Assembly: GCA_008973525.1 (NCBI GenBank)
Contig: WACJ01000330.1
Coordinates: forward strand, 248,001 to 312,000
Direction of reading: 5' to 3'
DNA from: Stenopsyche tienmushanensis
Lineage: Eukaryota > Arthropoda > Insecta > Trichoptera > Stenopsychidae
DNA length: 64,000 nt
How positions within the stretch are numbered: the stretch's first letter is position 1; every line of letters begins with the position of its first letter. Positions 33,802 through 43,945 of this stretch are shown here, piece by piece. Below the pieces are notes generated by a model that did not search any database, was not told the DNA's origin, and saw only the letters and a program-made list of their open reading frames with translations. The position numbers and the translations under genes are program-made.

Positions 33802-35534
33802 TTGTTAAAATGATGATAGCCTTTACATTAATTTCGTGGCTTCATCCACGTGGTCGCTCCGTCGAGATGCCATTTTTATATTCCCGTCGACAAACAAGTG
33901 AGACAACATATAAGCTATTTGGTCGATGTGTGTTTTGATGTCTTACGATACAATCATTATAGCTAATTAGCACTTTCAAATGCTGAAAATTGTCATCCTT
34001 TTCATATGCGTCAGCAGTAATGCTATTGGATATAGATCGCTATTCAAGATATGAGAATTATTTTGTGCTTGTATTATATATGCTACAGTCAAAGCCCGTA
34101 TTTGGTTAGAACGCGTTTTTACCAGTTGAAATTAGTTTCAACAACATCTAATATAAACGTGTTTTGTCTGTAACGTATACACTTACAACGTATTTTCATA
34201 TTATAATCTTTTAGAAAAATTGAACAAATAGAAAGACAGTAATATTATTGTTGCTTTTATCAATATAAACGCAAATAGACTACGATATTCAATATATGTA
34301 TATATATTTTTTTTAAATAATTTATACGTGTCTTTCTACTGATATTAACATTTTCTTATGTACATATGTTTCCGTTGAAATTAGATTAGTATGTAATTAT
34401 TCAAAATTGAAATCAGCAGACGGAAACTAATAATACGATCATAACAATGATTATTTTTTTTTTCAAATAAAAGCCTTCATCAGCATCACTTTGATAAATT
34501 TGAAAAATGCTATTATAATAAAAATCTTGTCGTTTTGCAAAATATATTTTTATTGTTATATTTTACCCTGGCGGTAATACTCTAATTTTATGACGAAATA
34601 AATCTATTATGCATGTTGCTGATGAAGAGTGAACGATGGAATCTATTATTTATGTTGTAACTATAACAACGAATTGCAAAATTAACGTAAGTAGCTAATT
34701 TTAGCCATAGATTGTTTCTTTTTTAAATTTTATTCGTTTTTTAATTTATATTACCAAACCTGAGCTGGTATCTCAGTCATAGCAGCAGTTAAAGATGTGT
34801 ACAGACTGAGAAACGTACAAAGGTCTACGGTTGATTTTTCGTATCTCAATGTTCAAATGTGTTTTCATCGAGTAAATGCGGAATATTTCAGTTTTTTATA
34901 GTTTTAACACGTAGAATATGTTTCACAATCTGAATTTAGTTTTACTTTTAAAATATGATATAAACAAAATTTGTATTTTAATATACTGTAATCATTTTTA
35001 TGAATTTTTAAATTTACATATTGTAATGGTGATGACTTGCTAACGCATGGTTCTGCGAGCGTATTTGTCTAAAGTGTCGAATTAAATATTTTTTATACCG
35101 TTGTCTATTCAAATGATATTATAGTAATTGGAATAACAGTTTTATAAATATTTTTAACACTCGCGCTGTTAATGAAAATTATGTACTCTTCAGTCTGAGA
35201 TCCTTTGAAATAGTCTGATTTTTATACAATTAATATTAAAAACGATTCATCAACGATAAATATCATTTGTCACAATTTCAACACTACAAAGTGCATTTAT
35301 ATTTTAATATAAAGATACGTATCTGTGTTATTTTTTAAGAAAAAGCCACTCAGTTGAACTTTTGGACTTTTGCTGCTCATTTATTTGGTCAGTCACTAAT
35401 GCATTCTACAGTTCGTTAATATTATATTAAAATTGTGACAATAGTTTAATCTATGTTTAATAAAAATTAATATTGCTTGCTAATTTATACAAAGTACTAA
35501 TAGGACGAACGTAAAAACATTGCAAATATATATA
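33802..35534. other. Intergenic, one MITE
   Basis: AT-rich. Contains the element at 34086-34170, otherwise nothing recognised. Confidence 0.5.
34086..34170. mobile_element. 85-bp deleted copy of the TA-flanked MITE family
   Basis: It starts CAGTCAAAGCCCGTATTTGG and ends GTTTTGTCTG, with TA on each side. It shares GCGTTTTTACCAGTTGAAAT with the left arm of the element at 29987. Confidence 0.7.
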
Positions 35535-35826
35535 CACCCATCCCTCGCTTAACACGGAAGATAGGTTCTGCCAGATCGCCGTGCTAAGCGAAATCGTGTT
35601 AAGCGAGACTAAATGTCTGATGTACTGTCTATATATTCTAGGTACTATTTATTGTTTAAAATGCGCAGTTCTATTCCTCAATCCCCTTACCGTTATTCTT
35701 AGAATTTCGCACAGCTGTGTGCACATCTACGAAACGTGGAAACATATATTTTTTCACCAAAACTGAAACCATGTTAAACCGAAACCGTATTAAACGAGTT
35801 GATGACGAGTTATCGAGAACGGATGG

Positions 35827-35829
<3 letters not shown>
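35535..35829. mobile_element. Tigger/pogo-like MITE, 295 bp, TA-flanked
   Basis: The left end is CACCCATCCCTCGCTTAACA and the right end is the reverse complement of CACCCATCCGTTCTCGATAA. The first nine bases are identical and TA lies on both sides. CTCGCTTAACACGG is typical of pogo/Tigger-type termini. It is followed directly by a (TA)n run at 35830-35858. Confidence 0.65.

Positions 35830-35858
<29 letters not shown>
35830..35858. repeat. (TA)n microsatellite
   Basis: Uninterrupted TA dinucleotides directly at the right border of the MITE. They probably expanded from the duplicated TA target. Confidence 0.9.
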
Positions 35859-35861
<3 letters not shown>

Positions 35862-37581
35862 ATTTTCATTTTTGAAGGAACTGAAATTTGGAACATTAAA
35901 CAAAACCAAGAGCCGATTATATTAATATTTTTGGCAGCTGTCCACTGTTATTTACTGTGTAAACACAAAAAAACAAGAATGTATTAATTTTAATCATGAG
36001 ACCCAAATATATATTTTTAAAGAAGTTGATTGTTTTATTTATTATTGAATTTTTAAAAAATAACCTGATATTAAAATGAATACATTAAAAATCATCGAAT
36101 TGTGGTTTTCACTTCATTGGTTCCGTTATTTAAAATTTTGTCAACACATTTCGCAGCCACGTTCGCTTCACTACATTGCGCCTAAAATTATCACAATTGG
36201 AATTTAATTTAGAAAGTCATAAATATGAATTTGGTGATTTATTATTTATCATTCATCAATTCATAGAATTTTTATTTTTTTAAATAAACAATTTAATTAT
36301 GCCGCTAAAATATTGCTAAAAATTTTGATTGAAAGTTTTCATCAAATTGAGACATTTTCTCATTGCAAGATACATGATAGAATTGATAGAACTTGACAGT
36401 TATTTAAGAAATCCAGGACTTTCAATGAAAAATTCCCGGGACTCGAGACTTTGTGATTTAAAATGTGCCCAATATGTTGTAGGTTTTAATTATGAAAACA
36501 CATTTAAATGCGTCGAAATTTCCGATTGCATGAAAATAATGCAACACGTCTGATTGGCGCGCCCAACTGATATCGTATCGGACGGAACGGATGCTCGCTC
36601 CGAGCGTTTCTAGGCTGAAACCGATTGATTCGTAGAAAAATTCAGAAGGAGTAAATGAAAGAGCGATGGATTTTAATATAAAAATTTTCAAAGGTTATTA
36701 TAATTTAGTTAATCATTATTGTAGTCCATAATGGAAAGAAGTCAATCGTAAGTATGGAAACGTTACAAAAAAAACTACACTGTCCGAAACAAATCAACAC
36801 ACAACCGGACTAGCGAACAACGAGGATCTTGAAAGGGTATGTCGGATTTTTTTTGAATAAAAACATCGAAGAAGACATCACCGATGCGGAATGTTCAAAC
36901 AGTGCGAAAATAATTAAAATATTCGAGCACCAGTGTGATGAAAAAGTTTGGGTATGAAAGTCTCGTCGTCAACGTCTCGGAAACCGTTGGAAGAGAAGAA
37001 AATTTAGATTATTTCAACGAAGATGCCGTAGAAAGTGACTCTGAAGATGATAATTTAGAAAGATAGAACGAGACGGTTCTTTTAACTTACGCATTATTAT
37101 GAATAAATATTCAGATTAAAAAAAATGTGTACATAATTGAAGTAAAGACTTCAGAAACCCTACATACAACCAGTTCATGATATGATTTCTAATTTCCAAG
37201 ATTATTATGATTGAAAAACAAGATAATCACATACAAGAGTACATATTTATATTGATTGAATGATATTTTATAGCTTTTTGAATGAAAATTATCTTAGTAA
37301 CCGACCGGCTTTGGCAGCGAGTGATGATGGCACGAATAATAATACATATTGTATAAAAATGATGTTAATTTCAGAACGCACAAAGATTTTCTCATTCATA
37401 GAATTACTATTGCTAAAATAACAAGTCTCGTTAAAATTCTGTATCCCTGAGAAAATTTCCTATGGACGAATATGATGAAAAGACTCGTGGTACATTCTTT
37501 ATTTAGTGAAAATCATTTTAACTAGGAAATTTTAATCTACGATCCATGCTTATTAGACATTATCGTATCGAGGATATAATA
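35859..37581. other. Intergenic with one dispersed repeat and a possible broken coding trace
   Basis: Apart from repeat R2 (36143-36315), the + strand at about 36840-37070 gives two acidic broken frames, one ending GREENLDYFNEDAVESDSEDD and a stop. It resembles the acidic tail of a degraded transposase, but no motif confirms this. Confidence 0.3.
36143..36315. repeat. Dispersed repeat R2, copy A
   Basis: Nearly the same sequence recurs at 44749-44935 in the same orientation. Both share CGCAGCCACGTTCGCTTCAC, the stretch TTATCACAATTGGAATTTAA and the end GCCGCTAAAATAT. Copy B has an extra 11 bases (TAGGGGAGGCA) after CACTACA and a longer T run. No termini or coding motif identify the family. 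Confidence 0.75.
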
Positions 37582-38102
37582 TTAATACATGTTCATCTTA
37601 AATCTATTCCCTTTGTTGCTTTCGGTTTTGGCGACGAGACTTCTATTATGGTTTCCATTTATGCTGAATGTCATGCTCTTAAGAATGTCAATAAATAGAT
37701 CCGTTTTGGTTAGCAGGCAGCCGACGATTGGCTTTTGTAGATTTTGAATTTTTATTGGCAAATTGACCGGAGTCAGGATAACGTCCCGTAAATCCTCTAT
37801 AACAAAATAACAATGCAACCGTGCACAGAAAGAACATTCAACTCTTTTTGCTGCGTTCAACATCGACTGCAGCATAACATGTGAGCTTTTCCTGTGAACG
37901 CTTATTCAGCAGCTCGCCTGAACGGATGTATCGAAATATGACAGAGAGTGTGGATGATTTTATTTGCAAACAATACAGATTTCCACCTTTTTCTGCTTAC
38001 GATGTGTCTCATACGCTCGTCCGGCATGCAGATGTTTGTCGGTAGGATCTGAGTGACTTTGAAATGGACGAATATAACGTTGGAAGTTGCAACTATTCTC
38101 AT
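37582..38102 (-). CDS. Tentative two-exon gene, hypothetical protein of about 104 residues
   Basis: Exon 1 at 38102-38001 starts ATG directly after an in-frame TAA and ends at the donor GTAAGC (38000-37995). Exon 2 at 37794-37582 follows a TTTTGTTATAGAG acceptor and ends in TAA. Joined in phase 0 the product would be about 104 residues, with the second exon reading DLRDVILTPVNLPIKIQNLQ at its start. Third codon positions in exon 2 are more GC-balanced than the surrounding AT-rich DNA, which favours real coding. I recognise no domain, and the frame across the junction is inferred from splice sites alone. Confidence 0.3.
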
Positions 38103-38410
38103 TTAAGGTACATTCTAAAAAATGACAAAGACCTCTATAACAAACGAGGCAACGGCAGAACAAAAGCGACGAGAGATTGGTAATTTACCCATTTCTAATT
38201 CAACTACAAGTTTACTTACATGGCAATTAGAAGTTTTGTATTAAAAATGAAAAGAGAAACTCCGCCTCCGCATTTATTCAATATACCGGCTAAAATACGG
38301 GAATTAAAAGGCTATCGATAGGGTCCTAAATATTCGTACAATCGATAATTCGAATAACAAATGTTTATATATTCATACGAGGGTAAATATAAGAAGAAAG
38401 AAGGCGAGAA

Positions 38411-38593
38411 TTAGCATCCTCTGTTGATCAAAGCAAAGTCGAGTGAAATTTTAAAGTCAAACCGATCCGTTTGTTTTCTTTCGATACTTTCCGTACTAGG
38501 ATCCGCATAGTAGATCAGTTTTGGCAATGCATCTTCTTCGGAAGGAGCTCTTTCAGTGTGCGCTGCGACTGCACTGCATTCGCACGCATTCAT
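38411..38593 (-). CDS. Candidate small ORF, 60 residues, unknown
   Basis: The frame starts in a good insect context (TCAAAATGA) and reads MNACECSAVAAHTERAPSEE through to a TAA. It is acidic and soluble, with no signal peptide or membrane segment. An AATAAA on the same strand lies about 140 bases beyond the stop (38273-38278). Codon use is mixed rather than AT-driven. It may be a stand-alone short gene or one exon of a longer one. No homologue is recognised. Confidence 0.3.
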   Translation of the reverse strand: MNACECSAVAAHTERAPSEEDALPKLIYYADPSTESIERKQTDRFDFKISLDFALINRGC

Positions 38594-38922
38594 TTTGACA
38601 CGAACAAATGAAACACGAAAAAGAAAATCAATAATCGGTTTGAATATTTGCTAAAATAAATATTTTTAAAAGTGGTTTGAGGATTAGCTAGGTATATATA
38701 TTTTTACCATAGTTCGAAGGGTAGGCCAGTCGATGGCGCCACGGGCGTTGCCTCTTTTTTTGTAATAGTTTGGATATAACACGTCCAATTTAGAGTTTAA
38801 AAAAATATTTCTTCAAAAAACTAGTAGATTTTATAATAACGCTTATATAGAAATCATTAAATAAAGAAAATATCCATTAATAATTGAATAATTAATTTTA
38901 AAAATGCGATAGAAACTCGTGA

Positions 38923-39297
38923 ATGTTTAGAGGTAGCACAGCATATATAGAACAATCAACGCTATCATATCGGGGACGGGGCCCAAGTTTCGAAATTACC
39001 CGCCCCCCCTCCACCTCCGCTGCGAAGATGGCCCCCCCAAGTGTCCCACCCGCCACCGCCGCCACCGCCGCCACCGCCGCCACCCCCACCACCCCGAAGC
39101 CGAAGCCGAGATGGAATCCTCCGTACGTCGACTCGTACGAGAACACCGACATCGTGCGCCCGCTGCCAACGATAGGAATGATTAGGAGGTACCATATAAT
39201 GACGCATCCGGAGATATATGGTCCTTTCAGACGCCGCCGACGAATCAAGAAGAAGCAATGCTTCCTGGTAAGATGGATTCAGAGAATCTGCAAGTGA
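38923..39297 (+). CDS. Candidate ORF of 124 residues with an Ala/Thr/Pro repeat and a basic tail
   Basis: The frame has three zones. Residues 1-35 are unremarkable. Residues 36-62 are low-complexity Ala/Thr/Pro, encoded by a CCGCCA/GCCACC repeat at about 39048-39090. Residues 63-124 contain RWNPPYVDSYENTDIVRPLP followed by a very basic FRRRRRIKKK stretch. The last part looks like real protein sequence, while the repeat inflates frames on both strands (an antisense frame with poly-Gly at 38965-39258 is its shadow). The start codon is uncertain: a splice acceptor, TATATAG, lies at 38944-38950. Function unknown. Confidence 0.35.
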   Translation: MFRGSTAYIEQSTLSYRGRGPSFEITRPPSTSAAKMAPPSVPPATAATAATAATPTTPKPKPRWNPPYVDSYENTDIVRPLPTIGMIRRYHIMTHPEIYGPFRRRRRIKKKQCFLVRWIQRICK

Positions 39298-39357
39298 AGA
39301 AAGCGCAATGCAATGCAGCGTAGAGGTGTGAGGTGAGAGGTGAAGAAAGAAAGAAGC

Positions 39358-39383
39358 GCCGGCCCCCCACGCGGGGGGTCGGC
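39358..39383. repeat. GC-rich hairpin, 11-bp arms
   Basis: GCCGGCCCCCC, loop ACGC, GGGGGGTCGGC (one G-T type mismatch). It lies 60 bases after the stop of the candidate ORF at 38923-39297 and overlaps the start of the first copy of the direct repeat at 39377. Confidence 0.6.
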
Positions 39384-39538
39384 CATTTTGCTGTTATTTA
39401 CGCGCATTATTTATTAACCATTTCTTTCAGCCGCCGCCATTTCTTTCTTTTTCCACTCGCACACGAATGAAACTAAAACTCGAAAGGCAAGCAATTAAGA
39501 TGGGTCGGCCATTTTGCTGTTATTTACGCGCATTATTT
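39377..39538. repeat. 36-bp perfect direct repeat, copies 126 bp apart
   Basis: Positions 39377-39412 and 39503-39538 are identical, starting GGTCGGCCATTTTGCTGTTA. GGCCATTTTG is reminiscent of a YY1/Pho site (GCCAT). The unit between the copies is Pro/Arg-codon-like and AT-mixed. Confidence 0.85.
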
Positions 39539-40369
39539 TTGCAAGCAAAAGCACTTTTTTAGTATAATTTTATTTTAAATCTAATGTTATTAACCATTCT
39601 GAAGAGTTGAAAATCCACTCTCACACGATGCAATGCCCTGATGCAATTAAGATGCCCAGTAATCTCCTCCACCTTCAGATTCATCTGCAATTCACACTGC
39701 AATGTTTCAAGGCACACTACTGCAGTGTAGAAGAGAAGAACTTAAATAATAATAAATTTACGATTTTTATCAGCGAATTTACGATCAAGTCTCCGATGTT
39801 TGTTGTTGTCCTAGTTTCATGCCGGCGAAAGAGCTCCAAATCCCTCCACAATAGTGTGACTGTATAAGTTGGACACAGACCCATAGCCTATGTGGAAGCG
39901 GATTCTTATAATTTTGTAGAGTATGATAAACTTTTAAGTACGACCCGGATTGCGTTGCAGGCTGATCTGTGCACGATTCATTCCAGCTCCCAAAAAAATG
40001 ACTTCTCAATGACTTTCGCAGAAAACAATACTATATACAGTATCCGATTAAACCATTTTAGGCTTACATTTTACAAAAAAGTTGAATATACCGTCAGAGT
40101 GAATGCCTGCCCTGCCCTGCACTTGTACAAATATTGTGATATGAAATTACCGGCAGCTGCCGCAGAAGAAAGATTATAAATTAAGTATTAAGACCTTTTG
40201 TTTACTTCTTTTTTATTTTTGCTTTTCTCAGTCGCCGATTTGGCTCCGTTGTCTTAATTATAAAGTTACTTTTATCTGTATTGAAAATTATTGCTCTTTC
40301 GTCTCCGTATGAACGGCATTCTTCAAACTCACTCTTCAAATTCTGTATTTCCTAATTACGTTTTCATAA

Positions 40370-40564
40370 TTACGTCCTAAGAAGATTTATTCGAAGATCG
40401 CAAAGAAGGAGAATAATAATAAACGTTCCGAGATATGACATAGGAGGAGGCGTTAAATACAATTCCTTATAATTTTTAATAGAATATTTTACAAAATCGA
40501 CGAAAGATTTCTGCCCGACCGACGCCATCACTCCCCTTGTCGATGAAGAAACATTGGCGGACAT
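40370..40564 (-). CDS. Candidate single-pass membrane microprotein, 64 residues
   Basis: The ORF runs from ATG at 40564 to TAA at 40370, with strong start context (GAAACAATGTCC). Directly upstream is a polypyrimidine tract with an acceptor, TTCACTTTCAG (40570-40580), so an untranslated first exon is plausible. An AATAAA on this strand lies at 40217-40212. Residues 1-20 are Ser/Thr-rich (MSANVSSSTRGVMASVGQKS) and 21-40 amphipathic (FVDFVKYSIKNYKELYLTPP). Residues 42-54 are hydrophobic (MSYLGTFIIILLLC) and the tail is basic. This suggests a mitochondrial or ER small membrane protein. I could not match it to a named family, and similar frames can occur by chance. Confidence 0.45.
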   Translation of the reverse strand: MSANVSSSTRGVMASVGQKSFVDFVKYSIKNYKELYLTPPPMSYLGTFIIILLLCDLRINLLRT

Positions 40565-41349
40565 TGTTTCTGAAAGTGAATGAGTGATTTTAAGAAATTT
40601 ACTTGACGTTCTGACTTCGCAGAACTGAGCAACATTAAAAACGGCCGAGGGAGTTTATAAATTTATATTCAACTAAATCGTTCGAAAATATACTATATAA
40701 ATAATACTCCAATCGACCAAATATGAGACCATTTCTTCGGCACAGAGTATTATCGAGTGAATTCATCCAAATTTATTATTCAATGATGACTCTTTCTCTT
40801 TCAACTTCCGAATTGCATCATGAAATGCAAAGTTATTTTTAAAATATGTAGCTCCTTTTTGATGTACATATTATTTTAATAAATAAATTTATATATGCAA
40901 AATGTGCTGTTATTTTCATACTTAAAAAACAATTCGCATATCATAATACATGTAGTATACGTATCCGGATCCGGTTCAGTTTTGTTAGTTGATTTTTTGT
41001 ATGAATAATGTATAACACAATCGATGCTGCTTACTATTGTGATCTGTTGAACGAGGCGAAGGATGCATATCACCGCAAAAGGCGAGGCGACACTGAACCC
41101 ACTGAGCCACTGAGAACACGCACACACTACAAGAAATGCACTGGACATCCGTTCGTTTGGACCGCTCAAAGAAGCTCTTAAAAGACAACGAGTTGGCTTA
41201 AGAAACTATGTGGAAAAATAAATTATAATTGCCTTTTGTTTTTCAATAATTATTTTTTTTTAAAGAAATAAAATCTCATTTATATTTGACTCATTTTATG
41301 GTCGACTAATAATAGCCGCAAAAATAGGAAGGAAGGAAAAATTTAAGGA

Positions 41350-41943
41350 TCACCGCCTAGACATTTCATTTCGACGACGGAAAGAATTCCGAGGATCATC
41401 AATCGGGGCGCAAGCTTTATTCCTTGCGTTAAAAACAAAGCGATACGCTACTGAGAAATTAAACGCCGATATTTTGTGCATCGTTTGGTATACTGCAATG
41501 CCTATTTGAGCTTTTACGGTTAAAAAATGATATCGAGGCTTGCGCATACTTCCCACTTCAGTTTGATGAATCGCTCGATGCCCTGCTCGATCGCTGTTTG
41601 CAGCACAAAAGAAGAGCAGCTGAAAATACTTCCATAACATTTTTAAATGCTTCGTTATATGAGAAGAATTACCAGTACGGAAACTCGTGCCTATTACTCG
41701 TGCAGACTTAGAGTGCATGGTCGGCAGTGAAAATGGGCTTCTTGCATTGAAGAGATGACGATTTTTCATTTTTTTTTCCATACCACTGCATAGTACATCA
41801 ACATGAGTTATCATAGTTTTAAATCTTGAGGATGCAATGAAAATTATCATAAAGATAATCAATTCCATCAGAATTAAGGCGCCGCAGACTTGCTGATATG
41901 TACATAATGACTGTATTGTGTGTATACGAAGCGTGTAACGCAT
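41350..41943 (-). CDS. Uncertain ORF of 197 residues with one hydrophobic segment
   Basis: It is the longest uninterrupted frame outside the two main genes. It has a hydrophobic stretch near residues 20-38 (CGALILMELIIFMIIFIASS) and a mostly basic remainder with no domain I recognise. Upstream and downstream DNA offers no matching exons. Its length in AT-rich DNA makes chance unlikely but not excluded. It may be an exon of an unrecognised, fast-evolving membrane protein. Confidence 0.22.
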   Translation of the reverse strand: MRYTLRIHTIQSLCTYQQVCGALILMELIIFMIIFIASSRFKTMITHVDVLCSGMEKKMKNRHLFNARSPFSLPTMHSKSARVIGTSFRTGNSSHITKHLKMLWKYFQLLFFCAANSDRAGHRAIHQTEVGSMRKPRYHFLTVKAQIGIAVYQTMHKISAFNFSVAYRFVFNARNKACAPIDDPRNSFRRRNEMSRR

Positions 41944-43249
41944 AGATATTTAGGGTGTTATTTAGGGTCTTAATGATCATCGGGAAGAAGTAAATAGCTG
42001 CTCTATATTAAATTGTACCATGTTCAAAAAATTTTTAATAAAATACATCAATTGGTCAGTGATATGATACATATTTTAGTACATTTCTATAGTAGTCGAA
42101 TATTCAGCAAATTAATTGTGTGCTCGCACCGAATCTTTAACATATGTATTACAATATATTTTTTACTATATACAATGCCCTGTAATAAAACAAAAATGCA
42201 CACGCAAATTTGAAGATTCACTCCCACATTTTGCTTCAATTCAAGTATATACATAAGATTTACGCAGTTAAAACGTTTCGTTTGTTCACACTGCAATAAT
42301 ACGAGTCCACAAAACTTGATTATCATTATTCTTAGTCAAACAAATAACACGTAATGACAAATAATCTTGTTTCACTGATTGCATACCAACACGACACAAT
42401 GGTAAATTTTTAATGAAAATATTATTTGCAATGTGAGAGTTGCTCTTCTCCGACTCAACTTCTGCCTATATCACTAGCACTCGTTAACGTCGGGAGGGGT
42501 CCCAGCCAGAAGAAAACCGCCAGCTCTCAGTTTTCCCATGACACCAGCGACATACGCGCCCTGCGTAAATCTGACTTTTTGCCAAGTAAAGGTTTGTCCT
42601 TTGCGCTTTGCGAGACTAAAAAATACATAGGTTTGTTTCATCAAAACATTCAAAATAAAAGATAACATATGTACGATTGTGATAATATCATACCCCTGCA
42701 TCGTCTTGCGTTTTATCCTAAGATGTATCATCATTATCGGACGATACACTTCCGGGATTATTCCCTCGCAGTTCTCGATGTGACCTCGCGTCGATGAACT
42801 CTCTCGCGCTCCCTATAAGACAAATTTAATCATTTTAATGCTAAATTTAAAATATTAAATTCTCCATAGCAAACACATACAGGTGGATTGTTCCACATAA
42901 TGCTATGTTCCACTCGCTGAATGATTCGTATTAATATATTTCAAAGAATCCTATAATCGCTGAATTATGCAATATTCCGATATGCTGCATAATTCGATGA
43001 GATTTGTATTACGCTGTAGAGTAAGGAACGCTTCATAACAATATAAAATTATATACTAATAAATATCAGTCATGGTCGCAGCACTCGTTAACGCTGGGAG
43101 CTAACAGTTTCTTTTAAATAGGGTTCATATCTCTCCTACTAAGAATAGACGATATTGTTGTCATATGTAAAATTTATTTAATTAAAAAAAAACGTCCCAA
43201 CAACCTAAAATACAATAAAACTCTCAACATTTGCACAGATAAAGTATTT
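41944..43249. other. Intergenic, nothing recognised
   Basis: A 22-nt word, AGCACTCGTTAACG(C/T)(T/C)GGGAG plus flank, occurs at 42476-42497 and 43080-43101, 604 bp apart. Otherwise AT-rich with short frames only. Confidence 0.4.
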
Positions 43250-43425
43250 TTATGAGGATCGTCCAGAAAGTAAGTCATTCTGGGCGGGCGCCTATCTCGC
43301 AGACATCTTCTTGTAACCGAGTCCGACTGAATATCAGGAAATTCTTTGTGAAGGCACACGTCAAGCGCCACACGGCAGTCATTTCACACTCGTTCTTCAA
43401 AAATCACGCTTGCGTCCCTTTTAAA
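43250..43425 (-). pseudogene. Mariner fragment related to 14165-14742
   Basis: On the + strand, CATTCTGGGCGGGCGCCTAT and GGAAATTCTTTGTGAAGGC align with 14395-14530 (CATTCTGGGTGCCCATCTCG, GGAAATTATTCGTGAAGG). This is therefore the same HTH-to-ARW region of a mariner element in antisense. Only about 175 bp remain. Confidence 0.6.
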
Positions 43426-43599
43426 TATAGCATATAAATTGTTCAAGAGAAGTCACATCGGAGGAACTTCTCGGAGAATACCAGTGCGGTGGCAAGTCTA
43501 CTGCGGACCGACTATTTACGATAGATCAAACTATTCTCACAAAAAATGTGGGAGTATGGTGTCATTATATGACAGGGGGGGTCCCCATTCTTTAATATT

Positions 43600-43945
43600 G
43601 CGTCATTATTGCAATTATGGCAGATCGGGATGCGCACATCCACGGAACGAAGATGTAATGGCGGCGCTTACGTCTGTCGACGAGGCCGCTGCTACCTTTG
43701 GTATGTCAATCGATTACGAGAAGACTAAATTAACGACGGTTTCGAGAGCGAATACTGGAGGTTGTACCTCCGTGTTGATAAGAAAAATATTGAAAGGGTG
43801 CAAGATTTTAAATATCTACGATCCATCCTCACAGAGAAGAACTTGATGTACAATGAAATAACCTCCAGAATTCAATAAGGCATTCGGTCCTATCGTGGCC
43901 TGAAAAATATATTAGGAAACAAATCACTATCGGCCGATTTACACA
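43600..43945 (+). pseudogene. Non-LTR retrotransposon reverse-transcriptase fragment
   Basis: The translation contains EDVMAALTSVDEAAATFGMS followed by IDYEKTKLTTVSR. In non-LTR reverse transcriptases the corresponding stretch, just after the YADD box, ends G-L-x-I-N-x-x-K-T-K-x-x-x-x-S-R. After a frameshift come FKYLRSILTEKNLMYNEITS and GIRSYRGLKNIL, matching F-K-Y-L-G-S-x-I and R-I-x-x-G-x-R-A-Y. The YADD box itself is destroyed. This is the only retroelement trace recognised in the window. Confidence 0.65.

Noticed and set aside
38965..39258. Antisense frame with a poly-glycine run
   Set aside because: Produced by the GCC/ACC repeat read on the opposite strand; the + strand frame has the more protein-like C-terminal part.
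41040..41190. Frames reading like a receptor exon near 40876-41188 on the - strand
   Set aside because: Hydrophobic only by AT-rich composition; no splice sites joining them to the 41350-41943 ORF in frame could be found.
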